NCBI RefSeq assembly: GCF_001182895.1
Contig: NZ_LFQR01000026.1
Span: 1 to 44,579, forward strand
From: Frateuria defendens
GTDB lineage: Bacteria; Pseudomonadota; Gammaproteobacteria; Xanthomonadales; Rhodanobacteraceae
Length of the DNA: 44,579 nucleotides
Reading direction: 5' to 3'
The position numbers were made by a program, and so were the translations under genes. Shown in pieces: positions 34,440 to 44,429 of the stretch. Below the pieces are notes generated by a model. It searched no databases. It was given only the letters and a program-made list of their open reading frames with translations, and was not told the origin of the DNA. How positions within the stretch are numbered: position 1 is the stretch's first letter; each line of letters opens with the position of its first letter.

Positions 34440-34678
34440 CCGCCGGCCACCGGCGGGATGAAGACCACGGTATCGCCATCCCGCAGCAGGCGATCCCACG
34501 CGCAGAACTGGGTGTTCACGGCGACCTTGAGCGAGGCGGCGTCCAGCGAGAAGCCGTGGCGCGCGCGCAATTCCTCGTAGAGGTCCCGCAGCGAAGCCGC
34601 GCCGGTGAGAACTTGTTCGCTGCCGGTGCCGGCCTGTTCCCGCAACTGTGCGTAGTACTGAAGATTTACCAAAGCCAT
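34436..34678 (-). CDS. moaD: MoaD, sulfur-carrier subunit of molybdopterin synthase
   Basis: 80 aa, ubiquitin-like, ending VAGG with the C-terminal Gly-Gly that is adenylated by MoeB and thiocarboxylated. I chose the ATG at 34678 (MALVNLQYYAQLREQAG) because an AGGA lies 9 nt upstream and the length matches MoaD; an ATG at 34711 would add 11 residues. Its downstream neighbour carries every partner enzyme in one chain. Confidence 0.93.
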   Translation of the reverse strand: MALVNLQYYAQLREQAGTGSEQVLTGAASLRDLYEELRARHGFSLDAASLKVAVNTQFCAWDRLLRDGDTVVFIPPVAGG

Positions 34679-34889
34679 GCCGGTCGTTCCTGGCGGTGCT
34701 GCATGCGCCATCTTTCCTCAGGCGCGTCGGCATTGTCCAGCGATCAGCCCGGTGGGCACGGCAGGCGCGAGCGTGCCGGCCTCGATGCTTCGCGCGACAA
34801 TCGCCGCCCTTCCCGCCGCCTCGTCATGGCGAAGACCGCCGGCTTTCGGCCGTCGCGAGACGCTTGCGGAAAGCGCCCGCCGCGGGCCG

Positions 34890-35858
34890 CTACTCCTCGA
34901 TCGCCAGCGGTTCGGCGCGCTCGGCGTCGACACGCCGCGGCGGCTGCGTGCAGTAGGCCGCGAGTTTCGGATGCAGCGCCTCGAAGCGGCCGAGCCGGCC
35001 CCGGAGGCCATCCCACAGGCCGCAGGCCACAGCGGCCAGCTTCGGCCGCTTCTGCGGCTCGAACAGCAGCACGCACAGCGCCTGGTACAGGGCAAACGGG
35101 ACGCTCAGCCAGTACAGCGCCCACTGCCTGCGGTAGAGCCACAGCGCATGCACGCCGTTGCGGGCGCCGTAGTAGCGCCGCCAGGCCGCGTGGTTGGTGG
35201 TGAACAGACGGCCGTGGCGCTCGATCCGGCCCGTGGTCTGGCGCATGGTCGCGGCCGCGTTCATGTACACCGGCACACCCTGCGAGGAAGCGCGCAGGCC
35301 GTATTCGATGTCCAGGTATTCGATGAAGTAGTCCTCGCGGAACGCTCCGAGCCTGCGGTAGGCCGCGGCCGAAAGCGCGGTGCCGGAGGAGATGATGAAG
35401 AGGGTCGGGAACAGCCCCTCGCTCTCCCCGTCGATGCGCCGCGGCCGCGGCCAGCGCCGCCCCGGCGGGATCACCGGCATGCAGCGGCCCAGGTGGATCT
35501 CGTGGATCTTCGGGCCGATCAGGTAGGCGTCGGTGCCCAGGCTTTCGCAGGCCTGCATCATGGTCGCGAAGAAGCGCTCGTCGATGTCCGAATCCTGGTC
35601 GAGCAGGAAGATCACCTCGCAGCCCTGCGCCAGCAGCCGCTCGGCGCCCTTGTTGTAGGCGCCGGCGAGGCCGCCGTCGTTGCGGTTGAAGATCACCGCG
35701 ATCCCGCGCTGGCGCAGCACCTCGTGCAGGGCCAGGTCGGCTTCCGGCGAGTTGTCCACCGCGACCACGTTCGTGCAGGCCGCAGCGGCCTTTTCGAGGT
35801 TGCGCAGGAAATCCGCGGTGGGGTGGTAGAGCACGAAGATCAGGCCGAAGTTTTTCAT
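34890..35858 (-). CDS. GT2 rhamnosyltransferase-like glycosyltransferase (RhlC-like)
   Basis: 322 aa. GT-A fold family 2: the N-terminus FGLIFVLYHPTADFL and VVAVDNSP, the nucleotide-sugar motif LLDQDSDID, and C-terminal GLWDGLRGRLG are blocks I also recall in Pseudomonas RhlC and other dTDP-rhamnose transferases. A hydrophobic segment ALYWLSVPFALYQALCVLL near residues 245-265 may tie it to the membrane. ATG at 35858 with GAGG close upstream; 83 nt after the acylase. It probably adds rhamnose to a lipid or lipopeptide made by this cluster; acceptor and sugar are inferred. Confidence 0.85.
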   Translation of the reverse strand: MKNFGLIFVLYHPTADFLRNLEKAAAACTNVVAVDNSPEADLALHEVLRQRGIAVIFNRNDGGLAGAYNKGAERLLAQGCEVIFLLDQDSDIDERFFATMMQACESLGTDAYLIGPKIHEIHLGRCMPVIPPGRRWPRPRRIDGESEGLFPTLFIISSGTALSAAAYRRLGAFREDYFIEYLDIEYGLRASSQGVPVYMNAAATMRQTTGRIERHGRLFTTNHAAWRRYYGARNGVHALWLYRRQWALYWLSVPFALYQALCVLLFEPQKRPKLAAVACGLWDGLRGRLGRFEALHPKLAAYCTQPPRRVDAERAEPLAIEE

Positions 35859-35941
35859 GTCGCCTCGCGGAACCGCCGCCTCGTCGTTGCGCCGGGCATG
35901 CCGCCGCGCCCCGGCGCGGCGGCGCTGGTTGGGATGGACGT

Positions 35942-38200
35942 CTAGGTCTTTGCCGCGGGCGGCCGCAGCGTCGTCGCATGCGTGAAGGTCGCCTGCACGC
36001 TCTCCGGCCGGAGCGGCACGCGGACATAGCCGCCGCGGCGCCACAACTCGACCTGGTCGAGGTAGTTCTCGCTGCCGGGCCAGCCGTCCTGGCCGCCCAG
36101 CAGCGCGAAGTCATTGGCGTCGAGGTCGGCGAGGTCGGAGATGTGCCGCGCGCAGGAACCGAAGCTCGCCGCGTGCGGCCCTTCATGCAGCGAATGGCCG
36201 CTCTTGTGCACGGTGTTGTTGCCGCCCTCGGCCTCGAAGGCCGGCGCATTGAACAGCCGGGCCTGGCCGGGGAGGTGACCGAGCGGATGCTTCAGCGCGA
36301 TGCGGTGCACTGCGCCCCAGCGCGCATACCGCGCCAGCCGCCGGGCGGCCTTCGGCAGGGCCGCGGCGACCGCCGCGCGCAGCGTGTCGGCGGGCAGCGC
36401 GGCAAGGTCTTCGTGCAGGAGACGCTGGGTCATCCACACGGTCCGGTAGGCGCTCAGGCGACGGCGCTCGCCCGCCCGCCGGGCCACGCCGGCCAGCAGC
36501 AGCTCGAAGGCCAGCGCGCCGGCCGAGTGTCCGCCGTAGTCGCCGTCCCACTGCCGCAGCGCTTCCAGCAGCCGGCGCTCGCGGTCGCGGCGGACCTCGG
36601 CGGGCAGCGCCGCCAGCAACAGGTCACGCAGGCGCAGGCTGCCCGGACCCGCCACGTCGCGCTGGACCAGGCGCAGGTCGCTGGCGTCCAGCCGCTCGTC
36701 CCCGCCGAGCAGTGCGGCCAGCCGCTCGCTGCGGTCGTTCGGCGAGAAGAAGTAGCCGACCGGGAACTCGCCGCCGCGCGGCCGCTCGTTGGCCGAGGCC
36801 ACGAAACCTTCGGGTGGGTCCAGGCGCACCGGCATCGCGCTGGTGTCGGCGATCCGCGACCAGCTGGCGTCGGCCTCCACCGGCAGCACCAGGTCGGCCG
36901 GCGCCTCCATCGGCCGGCGCGGCAGGTGCCCCACCAGCACGTGGGCGACCCGCCCGTCCGCGCCGGCGAACACCATGTTCGCGCCGGATACGCCGAAGCG
37001 GCGCAGCGCGCCGTGGAAGCCCTCGAAATCGCGGGCCCGCGCCACGCCGAGCATCGCCCCCAGCTCGCTGCTGGGGCGGTGGCCCATCCAGCGCAGGGCC
37101 AGTGGCCGCTTGGCCGCCAGCAGCGGGCCGTCGGAGACGATGGGGCCGTAGGCGCTCTCGCGCAGGCGCAGCGTGCGACGGCGGCCGCCGCGCACGCGGA
37201 TCGTCTCGGTGCGTTCGCGCAGGGCCGCGGCGGGCAGGTGGGACACATCGAACAGGTCGCTGCCCTGCGCATGCAGGCTGGTGCCGCCCCAGGCGATCCA
37301 GCGGTTGCGGCCGAGCAGCATGAACGGCAGCCCGGGCATCATCAGACCCGCGCAATGGAAGCCGGGCGAGCGCATGCCGGCGATGATCCAGGCGTTGGGC
37401 AGGTGCAGCGGCAGGTGCGGGTCGCTGGCGATCATCGCCGCCCCGCTGCGGCTGCGCCACGCGGCCACCGCCGCGGAGTTGCTGCCGCTGCGGAGCATCG
37501 CGCCCACCGCCCTGCCGCCGAGATCGCGCTCGCGCGCGGCCGGCGCGGCCGGCATGCCGCCCGCCACCAGCCGCGGCCACAACGCCTGCCACACTTCCGG
37601 CGCCAGCCGCTCGCGCAGGGGCAGCAGGCGCAGCCACACCAGCCAGCTGATGTCGGCCGACGCCAACCGCCCCAGGGTCAGCAGGTCGCGCAGCGTCCAC
37701 GGCTCCGGTTCGATGCCCAGCAGGGCGAATTCGGGCGGCTTCTCGCCGCCGTCCAGCAGCACGTGGTTGATCCCGGCCACGAAGCCTTCGGCCAGATCGC
37801 GCTCCTCCTCCGTCATCGCTTCCAGCATCGCCGGCACGGCACGGCCGAAATCGAACAGGCGCAGCGAGCGGTCGATCTCCACGCCCAGCGGGCCGATCAT
37901 CTCAGCCACCCGGCCGAAGGCGATGCGCCGCATCAGCTCGATCTGGCCCAGCCGCAGGTGGGCGTGCACGGCGCCCAGCGCGACCATCAGGTCGCGGTCG
38001 CTCGCGGCCTCGATGAAAGGCACCTGGTAGGCGTTCCAGCGGATCGTGACGGGCGCGCGCACCGGCGCATCGGTGCAAGGCAACATCTCCAGGCGCTGCG
38101 CCAGGCTGCGCGGGACCGGGCGAGGACGCAGCGCGTGCCGGCCGAACACGGCGGCGGCCACGCCGAGGCCGCCCAGCAGGTTGCCCAGGCCCAGCTTCAT
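35942..38200 (-). CDS. Penicillin/acyl-homoserine-lactone acylase-like Ntn hydrolase
   Basis: 752 aa. Ntn-hydrolase of the penicillin amidase (S45) family: the chain-split motif SGSNSAAVAAW puts the catalytic N-terminal Ser of the beta chain at residue 240, similar to the SNAxAV start of PvdQ and AHL acylases, followed by ASDPHLPL. A hydrophobic N-terminus (about 8-20) suggests export. These enzymes cut long-chain amides: PvdQ trims the acyl chain of pyoverdine precursors, others degrade AHL signals. The gene overlaps the GT1 gene by 4 nt, tying it to the NRPS cluster. Substrate unknown. Confidence 0.88.
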   Translation of the reverse strand: MKLGLGNLLGGLGVAAAVFGRHALRPRPVPRSLAQRLEMLPCTDAPVRAPVTIRWNAYQVPFIEAASDRDLMVALGAVHAHLRLGQIELMRRIAFGRVAEMIGPLGVEIDRSLRLFDFGRAVPAMLEAMTEEERDLAEGFVAGINHVLLDGGEKPPEFALLGIEPEPWTLRDLLTLGRLASADISWLVWLRLLPLRERLAPEVWQALWPRLVAGGMPAAPAARERDLGGRAVGAMLRSGSNSAAVAAWRSRSGAAMIASDPHLPLHLPNAWIIAGMRSPGFHCAGLMMPGLPFMLLGRNRWIAWGGTSLHAQGSDLFDVSHLPAAALRERTETIRVRGGRRRTLRLRESAYGPIVSDGPLLAAKRPLALRWMGHRPSSELGAMLGVARARDFEGFHGALRRFGVSGANMVFAGADGRVAHVLVGHLPRRPMEAPADLVLPVEADASWSRIADTSAMPVRLDPPEGFVASANERPRGGEFPVGYFFSPNDRSERLAALLGGDERLDASDLRLVQRDVAGPGSLRLRDLLLAALPAEVRRDRERRLLEALRQWDGDYGGHSAGALAFELLLAGVARRAGERRRLSAYRTVWMTQRLLHEDLAALPADTLRAAVAAALPKAARRLARYARWGAVHRIALKHPLGHLPGQARLFNAPAFEAEGGNNTVHKSGHSLHEGPHAASFGSCARHISDLADLDANDFALLGGQDGWPGSENYLDQVELWRRGGYVRVPLRPESVQATFTHATTLRPPAAKT

Positions 38201-39519
38201 GCCGCCCCCTCCAGGGCGACGGCCGTCGCCTGCGGCTTCGCGGCGGGCAGCAGGTTCCACTGCCTCAGCCAGCGCAACGCCTCGCCGACGCCGTCCTCGG
38301 CGCACACCTGCTCGCCCAGCCGGCGCGCGGCGTCGCGCATCGGCGCCTGCTGGGTCGCGGCCAGCGCGGCGGCGAGGCCATCGGCGCTGAGCCGGCTACG
38401 ATCCAGGGCGGGCGGCGCCACGCCGCGCTCTTCCATGCTGCGGGCCCAGAACGGCTGGTCGCCGTAGAAGGGCACGAACACCGAAGGGATGCCCGCGCGC
38501 GCCGCCGCCGCCGTGGTGCCTGCGCCGCCGTGATGGACGGCCGCGGCCATGCGCGGAAACAGCCAGTCGTGGGGTGCGTTGCGCAGGAAGAAGATCCGCT
38601 CGTCGCGGACGCCGTCGGCACCCTCGAGGCCGCCCCAGCCGGTGGCCAGCACCGCCCGCAGGCCGCTCTTGCGCACACCGGCGAGCACGGTCCCGGTGAA
38701 GGACGCGGCATCGCGGCTGACCATGCTGCCGAAGCCCACGTAGACCGGCTTGGGCCCGGCCTCCAGGAAGTCCCGCAGGGCCGGCGGCGGCTCCCACCGG
38801 GGCTGGTCGAGGAACCAGTAGCCGCAGACCTGGGCCAGCGCCGGCCAGTCCGCCGGGCGCGGCACGACGTGCCGGCTGAAGCCGTAGATCACCCGGCCGC
38901 GCGATTCGCCCTCGTTGAAATAAGGCCCGTACCAGGGATAGCCGCGCAGGCCGAGCTGCGGCCGCACGATGCCGTCGATGGCCGGCTTCATCACCTTCCA
39001 CACCAGCAGCCGCAGCAGGTGGTAGGCTCCCATGTTGATCGCGCCCGGCAGCCGGCGCCGCGAGCCGGCCAGCACCATCGGCGGCATGAGCCGCGAGGGC
39101 GTCAGCGGTTGCAGCTGGGCGCGCACGAACGGCACGCCCTGCGCCTCGGCCAGTGCCTGGGCCAGCAAGGTGCTGTTGCCCACGCCGATCAGCAGCCCCG
39201 CGCCCTCGCTGGCAGCCCGGCCCTCCTCGACCCAGCGCGTGGCCCAGTCGGCGAAGGTGTCGCGGAAGATGCGGGCCATCGCCCGCATGTCCAGGCCGCG
39301 GTCGGCGATGCTGCGGTCGCCCTCGAGCAGGGCCTGGAAATCCGCGGTCAGCGGACGGAACTCCAGGCCACCGCCGCGCACCAGCTCGGCGAAGTTCGCG
39401 CTGGTGACGATGCGCACCGGATGGCCCGCGCGCTGCAGGCCCTGGCCCAGAGCCACGCAAGGGCGGATGTCGCCCTGCGTGCCGATGGTGAAGATCGCGA
39501 TCGGCGCCTGCCCGCTCAT
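38197..39519 (-). CDS. GT1-family glycosyltransferase (UGT/MGT-like)
   Basis: 440 aa GT-B enzyme. It starts IAIFTIGTQGDIRPCVALGQGLQRAGH and has the C-terminal donor region HHGGAGTTAAAARAGIPSVFVPFYGDQPFWA. This resembles sterol glucosyltransferase, macrolide and glycopeptide glycosyltransferases, and the same GT1 family as RhlB. It would attach a first sugar to the lipid or peptide product. Its ATG (39519) overlaps the stop of the short 66-bp-repeat ORF and its own stop overlaps the acylase start. Confidence 0.9.
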   Translation of the reverse strand: MSGQAPIAIFTIGTQGDIRPCVALGQGLQRAGHPVRIVTSANFAELVRGGGLEFRPLTADFQALLEGDRSIADRGLDMRAMARIFRDTFADWATRWVEEGRAASEGAGLLIGVGNSTLLAQALAEAQGVPFVRAQLQPLTPSRLMPPMVLAGSRRRLPGAINMGAYHLLRLLVWKVMKPAIDGIVRPQLGLRGYPWYGPYFNEGESRGRVIYGFSRHVVPRPADWPALAQVCGYWFLDQPRWEPPPALRDFLEAGPKPVYVGFGSMVSRDAASFTGTVLAGVRKSGLRAVLATGWGGLEGADGVRDERIFFLRNAPHDWLFPRMAAAVHHGGAGTTAAAARAGIPSVFVPFYGDQPFWARSMEERGVAPPALDRSRLSADGLAAALAATQQAPMRDAARRLGEQVCAEDGVGEALRWLRQWNLLPAAKPQATAVALEGAA

Positions 39520-39647
39520 GCCCGGCTTCCTGTGCTGGTGCGTTCGTCCGTGGATGCGAAGATCAAAAAGCGGCCGTCCATGGCCGCGCGCTTACCCGCA
39601 CTTGCGCGCTCGTCCGTGAACGCGGCGATCAAAAGGCAGCCATCCAT
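39516..39647 (-). CDS. Possible 43-aa mini-ORF formed by a 66-bp tandem duplication
   Basis: Two adjacent 66-nt units (39582-39647 and 39516-39581) each encode MDGxxLIxAxTDERxSxGxRA-like 22-codon repeats, about two thirds identical by my count, with several synonymous third-position changes. The ATG at 39647 has GGAG 9 nt upstream; the TGA overlaps the GT1 start (ATGA). GT1 itself begins MSGQAPIAIFT, resembling MDGCLLIAAFT, so the units may derive from duplications of the GT1 start. Either a coupled leader peptide or non-functional repeat; I cannot tell. 39648-39738 is short spacer after the NRPS. Confidence 0.35.
   Translation of the reverse strand: MDGCLLIAAFTDERASAGKRAAMDGRFLIFASTDERTSTGSRA
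39516..39647. repeat. 66-bp direct tandem repeat, two copies
   Basis: Copy 1 at 39516-39581 and copy 2 at 39582-39647 (plus-strand order), shared blocks include TCGTCCGTG and GATCAAAA at an exact 66-nt offset. Divergence between copies is sizeable, so the event is not recent. Confidence 0.75.
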
Positions 39648-39738
39648 GGCCACCTTCTCCATCATTGCCGTGGCGCCACCGCCGCGGCCCTTCCCTGCTC
39701 CGGCCGCGACGCCTGCCGCGGCCGTCCCGTCGCATGAC

Positions 39739-42700
39739 TCAGGCATGGGCGGGCATGGACTCCATGATCTCCTCTTCCTCCCTGACCGGTGCGGGACGCG
39801 CCGCCGGCCTGACCGCGCGCAGGCCGTCGAGCTTCTGCTGCAGGACCCGGCCGATGTGCGCGGCCGGCGCCGCGTCCAGCATGGACTGGTGATCGCTGTC
39901 GACATCGTGCACCTCGAAGCGTCCGCCCACGTAGGGATGCCAGGCCGACGGGTGGTAGTGCAGGCTGCCTTCCAGCGCCGCCGTTTCCTTCACCGCGGCG
40001 TTGAAATACACCACGTCGACGGCGACCCGCGAAGGCACGTAGCGGCGGGCCAGCTCGAGGTTGTTGCGGGTGACCGCGGTCACGTGCCTGATCAGGTCCG
40101 GCTCGTTCTTCATCAGCCCCTGCACCAGCGGCAGCGAAAGCACGTCGTATTCGCGGCAGAGCAGATCGGCCAGCTCGTCCATGCTGCGCGGCGGCTGCTC
40201 CAGGGCCAGGCGGTGGAAGCCCAGGAAGTGCAGCGCCGTCTGCACGTCCCTGGCCTCTTCGCCGCGCTGGCGCGCGGGATCGGTCACGAAGGGATAGGCG
40301 TCCAGGATCGCCAGCAGTTCCACGCGCTGCCCCTGCGCCTCGAGCTGGGCGGTGATCGCGTGGCCGATCAACCCGCCCAGCGACCAGCCCAGCAGGCGAT
40401 ACGGCCCCGCGGGCTGGATGCGGCGGATCTGCGCGATGTAGTCCGCCGCGATCGCCTCGATGCTGGCGGGCAGCGCCGAGTCGCCGCGCAGGCTGCGCGA
40501 TTGCAGGCCGTAGACCGGCAGCCTCGCCTCGAGGTGGCGCAGCAGGCTGGCATAGCCCCAGCTCAAGCCCACCACGGGATGGATGCAGAACAGCGGCCGC
40601 TCCTGCCGGGCGGGACGCAGCGGCAGCACCGCACCCAGCGGATCGTTCGCGCTCTCGGCGCGCTGCAGGTAGGCCGCCAGGCCCGCGATGGTGGAAGCCT
40701 CGAACAGGCTGCCCAGCGGCAGCTCCACCGCGAAGTGCCCGGAGAAGCGGGCGATCATCTCCGCCGCGCTCAGCGAGTCGCCGCCAAGCTCGAAGAAGTT
40801 GTCGTGCAGCCCGACCCGCTCGAGGCCGAGGACGTCCTGCCAGAGCGAGGCCAGCTTCTTCTCCACCGCGGTGACGGGCTCGGCATAGGCCACGTCGCTG
40901 CCGCGCTCGGGCACCGGCAGCGCCTTGCGGTCCAGCTTGCCATTGGGCGTGAGCGGCAGCGCGTCGAGCACCTGCAGGCTGGCCGGGATCATGTACTCGG
41001 GCAACTGGCCGGAGAGATGGCCGCGCACGGCGCCCAGGTCCAGCGCCAGGCCAGGCCGCGCGACCAGGTAGCCGGCCAGCGAGGCCGTGCCGTCCGGGTC
41101 GCGGTGCGCCGCCACGGCCGCCTCGGCCACGCCTGGGAAGCGCGCGAGCTGGCTCTCGATCTCGCCCGGCTCGACGCGATGGCCGCGGATCTTCACCTGG
41201 TCGTCGGCGCGGCCGATGAATTCCAGCACGCCATCGTCGCGCCAGCGCACCAGGTCGCCGGTGCGGTACATGCGGCGGCCATCGGCCGCGAAGGGATCGA
41301 GCGGGAAGCGCTCGGCGGTCAGCTCGGGCCGGTTGAGATAGCCCTTTGCCACGCCGTCGCCGCCGATGTACAGCTCGCCGATGGCGCCGGTCATCACCGG
41401 CTGGCGCGACGCATCGAGCACGTACAGCCGGGTGTTGAGGATGGGCCGTCCGATCGGCGGCGCCTCGGCCCCCACCGCCCCCACCTCGAAGGCGGTGGAC
41501 CACACCGTGGTCTCGGTGGGCCCGTAGAACTGGGTCAGCCGCGCGGCCATGCGCCGCAGCTTGCCGGCCAGCTCCGCGCTCAGCGCCTCGCCGCCGACCA
41601 TCGCGTGCACGCCGTCCAGCCGGGTTTCCGGACTGGCCAGCAATATCCGCCACAGCGACGGCGTGGCCTGCATGTGGGTGGCCCTGCTGCGCTGGATCAG
41701 CCGCGCCAGCATCGGCGGATGGCGCACCGCCTCGCTGCTCGCCATCACCACCCGCGCGCCGACCCGCAGCGGCAGGTACAGCTCCAGCCCGGCGATGTCG
41801 AACAGGATGGTGGTCACCGCGAGGAAGCGGTCGGCGGCCGTCGGCTTCAGCTCTTGGCGCATGCCCTCGAGGAAGTTGTGCAGGTTGTGGTGGCTCACCG
41901 CCACGCCCTTGGGCCGCCCGGTGGAGCCGGAGGTGAACAGCACGTAGGCGGTGGCCTCGGGCGCGGCGAAGTCGGGCTCCGCCGGCACGCCAAGAAGCAG
42001 CTCGCCGGCGTGCGCGCCCGGCGCCAGCCACAGCATGTCGCCGCGGGCGAAACGCTCGCGCAGCGCCGGGCGGGCGATCATCGCGACCGGCCTTGCGTCC
42101 TCCAGCACCGCGGCCACGCGCTCGGCCGGCCCGTCCGGATCGATCGGCAGGTAGGCCGCGCCGGCGCGCATGATCGCCAGCAGCACGACCACGAGCTGCT
42201 CGTCGCGCGGCAGGGCCACGGCCACGATGTCGCCGGGCCGCACGCCGTCGGCGAGCAGCCGGCGGGCCTGCTGCAAACTGCGCTCGTGGAGCTCGCGGTA
42301 GCTCAGCACGCTGTCCTCGGACACCACCGCCGGCGCATCCGGCGTGCGTGCGGCCTGCTGCGCGAGCAGCGCGGGGATACTCGCGTAGTCCAGCTCGGCG
42401 GCGGTGTCGTTCCACGCATGCAGCAGGCGGTGGCGCTCCGCCTCGCCGAGGATGTCGATCTGCCCCAGCGGCCGCCCGGGCTCGGCCAGCACGCCCTCGA
42501 CCAGGCGCACCAGCCGGCGGCGGTGCTCGTCGAGTTCGTCCATGCCGTACATCGCCGGGTTCGCGTCGAAGTGAAGGCACAGCGGATGGCCGTTGCCGCG
42601 GTCGAAGATGAAGACGGTGAGGTCTTCGGCCGAGCCGTTGGAGAGGTTGTGCGAGGTGGCGCCGGCCTCGCCGAACTTCAGCTGGTAGTCGAACGGCTCG

Positions 42701-43758
42701 ATGTTCACGCCCAGCCAGGCCAGGTGCTGGCCCTGGCCGATCAGGCCGAGGTCGCGGCGCAGGTCCTCGTAGCGGTATTGCTGGTGGCGCAGCGACTGGC
42801 GCACCACCTTGGCGACCTGGGCGAACAGCTCGGTCGCGGTCGTCTCGGGGCCGAAGGCCAGGCGGATGCTCACCGCGTTGGCGACCATGCCCGGCGCGCT
42901 GCGCAGGGCATGGTTGATGCGGCCGGACACCGGCATGCCCATCACCAGGTCGTTGGCGCCGGTGGCACGGTGGTAATAGGCGCCGACCAGGCCGATCAGC
43001 ACCTGCGGCAGGCTGGCGCCGGCGAGCTTGCCGAGCTCCGCCAGCCGCTGCGCGGTCTCCACCGGCAGGTAGCCGACGCTGTGGCGCAGCCCGCCCATGC
43101 TGTGGCGGCGCGAATTGCGCGACAGGGTGACCGCTTCGGGCAGGTTGGCGAGCTGCTCCTTCCAGTACTCGCGGTCGCGGCGAAAGCGGTCGGAGTCGCG
43201 GTAGGCGGCCTCGGCCTCGACCAGCGAGGCCAGCGAACCGAAGCCGCTGGGCTCGGGCTCGCGGCCTTCCAGGTAGGCGTTGTAGAGCTCGGCCATCCGG
43301 CGCGCGCTCATGCCGCCGCTGTAGCCGTCATAGGCCACGTGGTGGGCGCGCTGGTACCAGAAGTAGCGGTCCTCGGCGGCCTTGAACAAGGCGCTCACCC
43401 ATAGCCAGTCGTGAGCTAGGTCCACCGGTCGGGTCAGCTCCGCGCGGGCCCAGGCCTCGGCGGCGGCCTTGGGATCGGGCTCGGCGCTGACGTCGATGTA
43501 GGGCAACTCGCCCTCATAGACTGGACGCACCACCTGCAAGGGCCGCCCGTCGCGTTCGACCACGCAGATGCGCAGCGTGTCCGCCTCGTTGGTGAGCTGT
43601 CGCAAGGCGCGCAGGAACAGCGCGGGGTCGACAGGGCCGGAAATCTCGATCAGCTCGGCGATGTTCATCGTGGCGTCGGCGGCGGCGATCTTCTCCCCCA
43701 CCCAGAGGCCGCGCTGGGCCGTGGTCAGCGGCAGCGAAACACCATGCAATGCGTCCAT
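39739..43758 (-). CDS. Single-module nonribosomal peptide synthetase (C-A-T-TE), glycine-like A domain
   Basis: 1339 aa. Condensation domain about 5-440 with HHVAYDG (139-145), overall EntF-like. Adenylation domain about 460-950: [22 protein letters not shown] and K941. Reading the ten specificity positions against GrsA/EntF I get D654, I655, L658, Q697, M720, G722, F744, V752, W753, K941, close to known glycine codes such as DILQLGLIWK. Carrier domain with GGDSL (Ser995). Thioesterase about 1050-1330 with GWSLGG (Ser1126), Asp1153 and a later His. ATG at 43758 with a GGGAGAG Shine-Dalgarno. Likely couples a (hydroxy)acyl chain to glycine and releases it; product is inference. Confidence 0.95.
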   Translation of the reverse strand: MDALHGVSLPLTTAQRGLWVGEKIAAADATMNIAELIEISGPVDPALFLRALRQLTNEADTLRICVVERDGRPLQVVRPVYEGELPYIDVSAEPDPKAAAEAWARAELTRPVDLAHDWLWVSALFKAAEDRYFWYQRAHHVAYDGYSGGMSARRMAELYNAYLEGREPEPSGFGSLASLVEAEAAYRDSDRFRRDREYWKEQLANLPEAVTLSRNSRRHSMGGLRHSVGYLPVETAQRLAELGKLAGASLPQVLIGLVGAYYHRATGANDLVMGMPVSGRINHALRSAPGMVANAVSIRLAFGPETTATELFAQVAKVVRQSLRHQQYRYEDLRRDLGLIGQGQHLAWLGVNIEPFDYQLKFGEAGATSHNLSNGSAEDLTVFIFDRGNGHPLCLHFDANPAMYGMDELDEHRRRLVRLVEGVLAEPGRPLGQIDILGEAERHRLLHAWNDTAAELDYASIPALLAQQAARTPDAPAVVSEDSVLSYRELHERSLQQARRLLADGVRPGDIVAVALPRDEQLVVVLLAIMRAGAAYLPIDPDGPAERVAAVLEDARPVAMIARPALRERFARGDMLWLAPGAHAGELLLGVPAEPDFAAPEATAYVLFTSGSTGRPKGVAVSHHNLHNFLEGMRQELKPTAADRFLAVTTILFDIAGLELYLPLRVGARVVMASSEAVRHPPMLARLIQRSRATHMQATPSLWRILLASPETRLDGVHAMVGGEALSAELAGKLRRMAARLTQFYGPTETTVWSTAFEVGAVGAEAPPIGRPILNTRLYVLDASRQPVMTGAIGELYIGGDGVAKGYLNRPELTAERFPLDPFAADGRRMYRTGDLVRWRDDGVLEFIGRADDQVKIRGHRVEPGEIESQLARFPGVAEAAVAAHRDPDGTASLAGYLVARPGLALDLGAVRGHLSGQLPEYMIPASLQVLDALPLTPNGKLDRKALPVPERGSDVAYAEPVTAVEKKLASLWQDVLGLERVGLHDNFFELGGDSLSAAEMIARFSGHFAVELPLGSLFEASTIAGLAAYLQRAESANDPLGAVLPLRPARQERPLFCIHPVVGLSWGYASLLRHLEARLPVYGLQSRSLRGDSALPASIEAIAADYIAQIRRIQPAGPYRLLGWSLGGLIGHAITAQLEAQGQRVELLAILDAYPFVTDPARQRGEEARDVQTALHFLGFHRLALEQPPRSMDELADLLCREYDVLSLPLVQGLMKNEPDLIRHVTAVTRNNLELARRYVPSRVAVDVVYFNAAVKETAALEGSLHYHPSAWHPYVGGRFEVHDVDSDHQSMLDAAPAAHIGRVLQQKLDGLRAVRPAARPAPVREEEEIMESMPAHA

Positions 43759-44429
43759 AACTGCGCTCTCCCTTCGAAGCACCTTGGGTTCTGCAGGCGG
43801 CAGAAACCGACCATCCGGTCGCTGCCATCCGAAACCGCTACGGGCATCCGGCGTTGGTGACCACTCCTGGAACAAACCTCTCGGCCCGCATTGGACGAAT
43901 GCATAAGCAATGGCCGTCAACGTCGGACCCGGAAAATTCCAGGTAACAGAGGCTTCTTCGTTGCGCGGAGCTAAGTACGCTCCGTCCCCGCCTTCGACGA
44001 ACGCGGGCAGGCGGGCAAGGGGCCCACCTCAACCAGTCATTGGAGTGGCTTGTGCAACCCGGCGGTGTGATGGGTTCCGGCAGAACGCTGCCGCCACCGC
44101 TCGGACTGTCCTTTGCACTTGCGCGACGCTTCGGGGCTACAAACGCGAGTCATGGCCTACGCTCCCTGTTGCGTTTGGTGATGTCGCCGATCTCCTTGCG
44201 GCTTCAGTTTGTGCACCGCGGCGACCGGCTGTCCATAGCCGCAAGCGTGCGTTCCATCACAACTTTGTGCAAAGCAACAAAACTTGCGATGCGTCGGTGG
44301 CGGTGCCGTGCCTTTGGCTAGGCGTGCGACAAGACGGGCACGCAGCGATCGAATCTTTTTGGGTTCTCCCCATCGGCGTCCCTTGCCTGGATGGCGCGGC
44401 CTCTTTCGGGGGGCTTCCAGACATCCTTT
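43759..44429. other. 671-nt non-coding region upstream of the NRPS operon
   Basis: No frame here has a convincing start, RBS or domain. Base composition is visibly less GC-rich than the neighbours, with A/T runs near 44270-44290 and 44350-44360. It must hold the promoter of the NRPS-GT-acylase-GT operon and probably remains of insertion-sequence activity next to the IS5 end. I see no lux-type or other known operator. Confidence 0.5.

Noticed and set aside
38530-43404. Very long open frame on the plus strand opposite the NRPS and GT1
   Set aside because: GC-rich antisense shadow: low-complexity His/Arg/Gln/Val-rich translation, no domain, and the minus strand has full NRPS motifs.
39739-43758. 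Siderophore (enterobactin-like) assignment of the NRPS
   Set aside because: EntF-like layout, but the A domain reads glycine-like and no DHB synthesis, esterase or TonB-dependent receptor genes are present.
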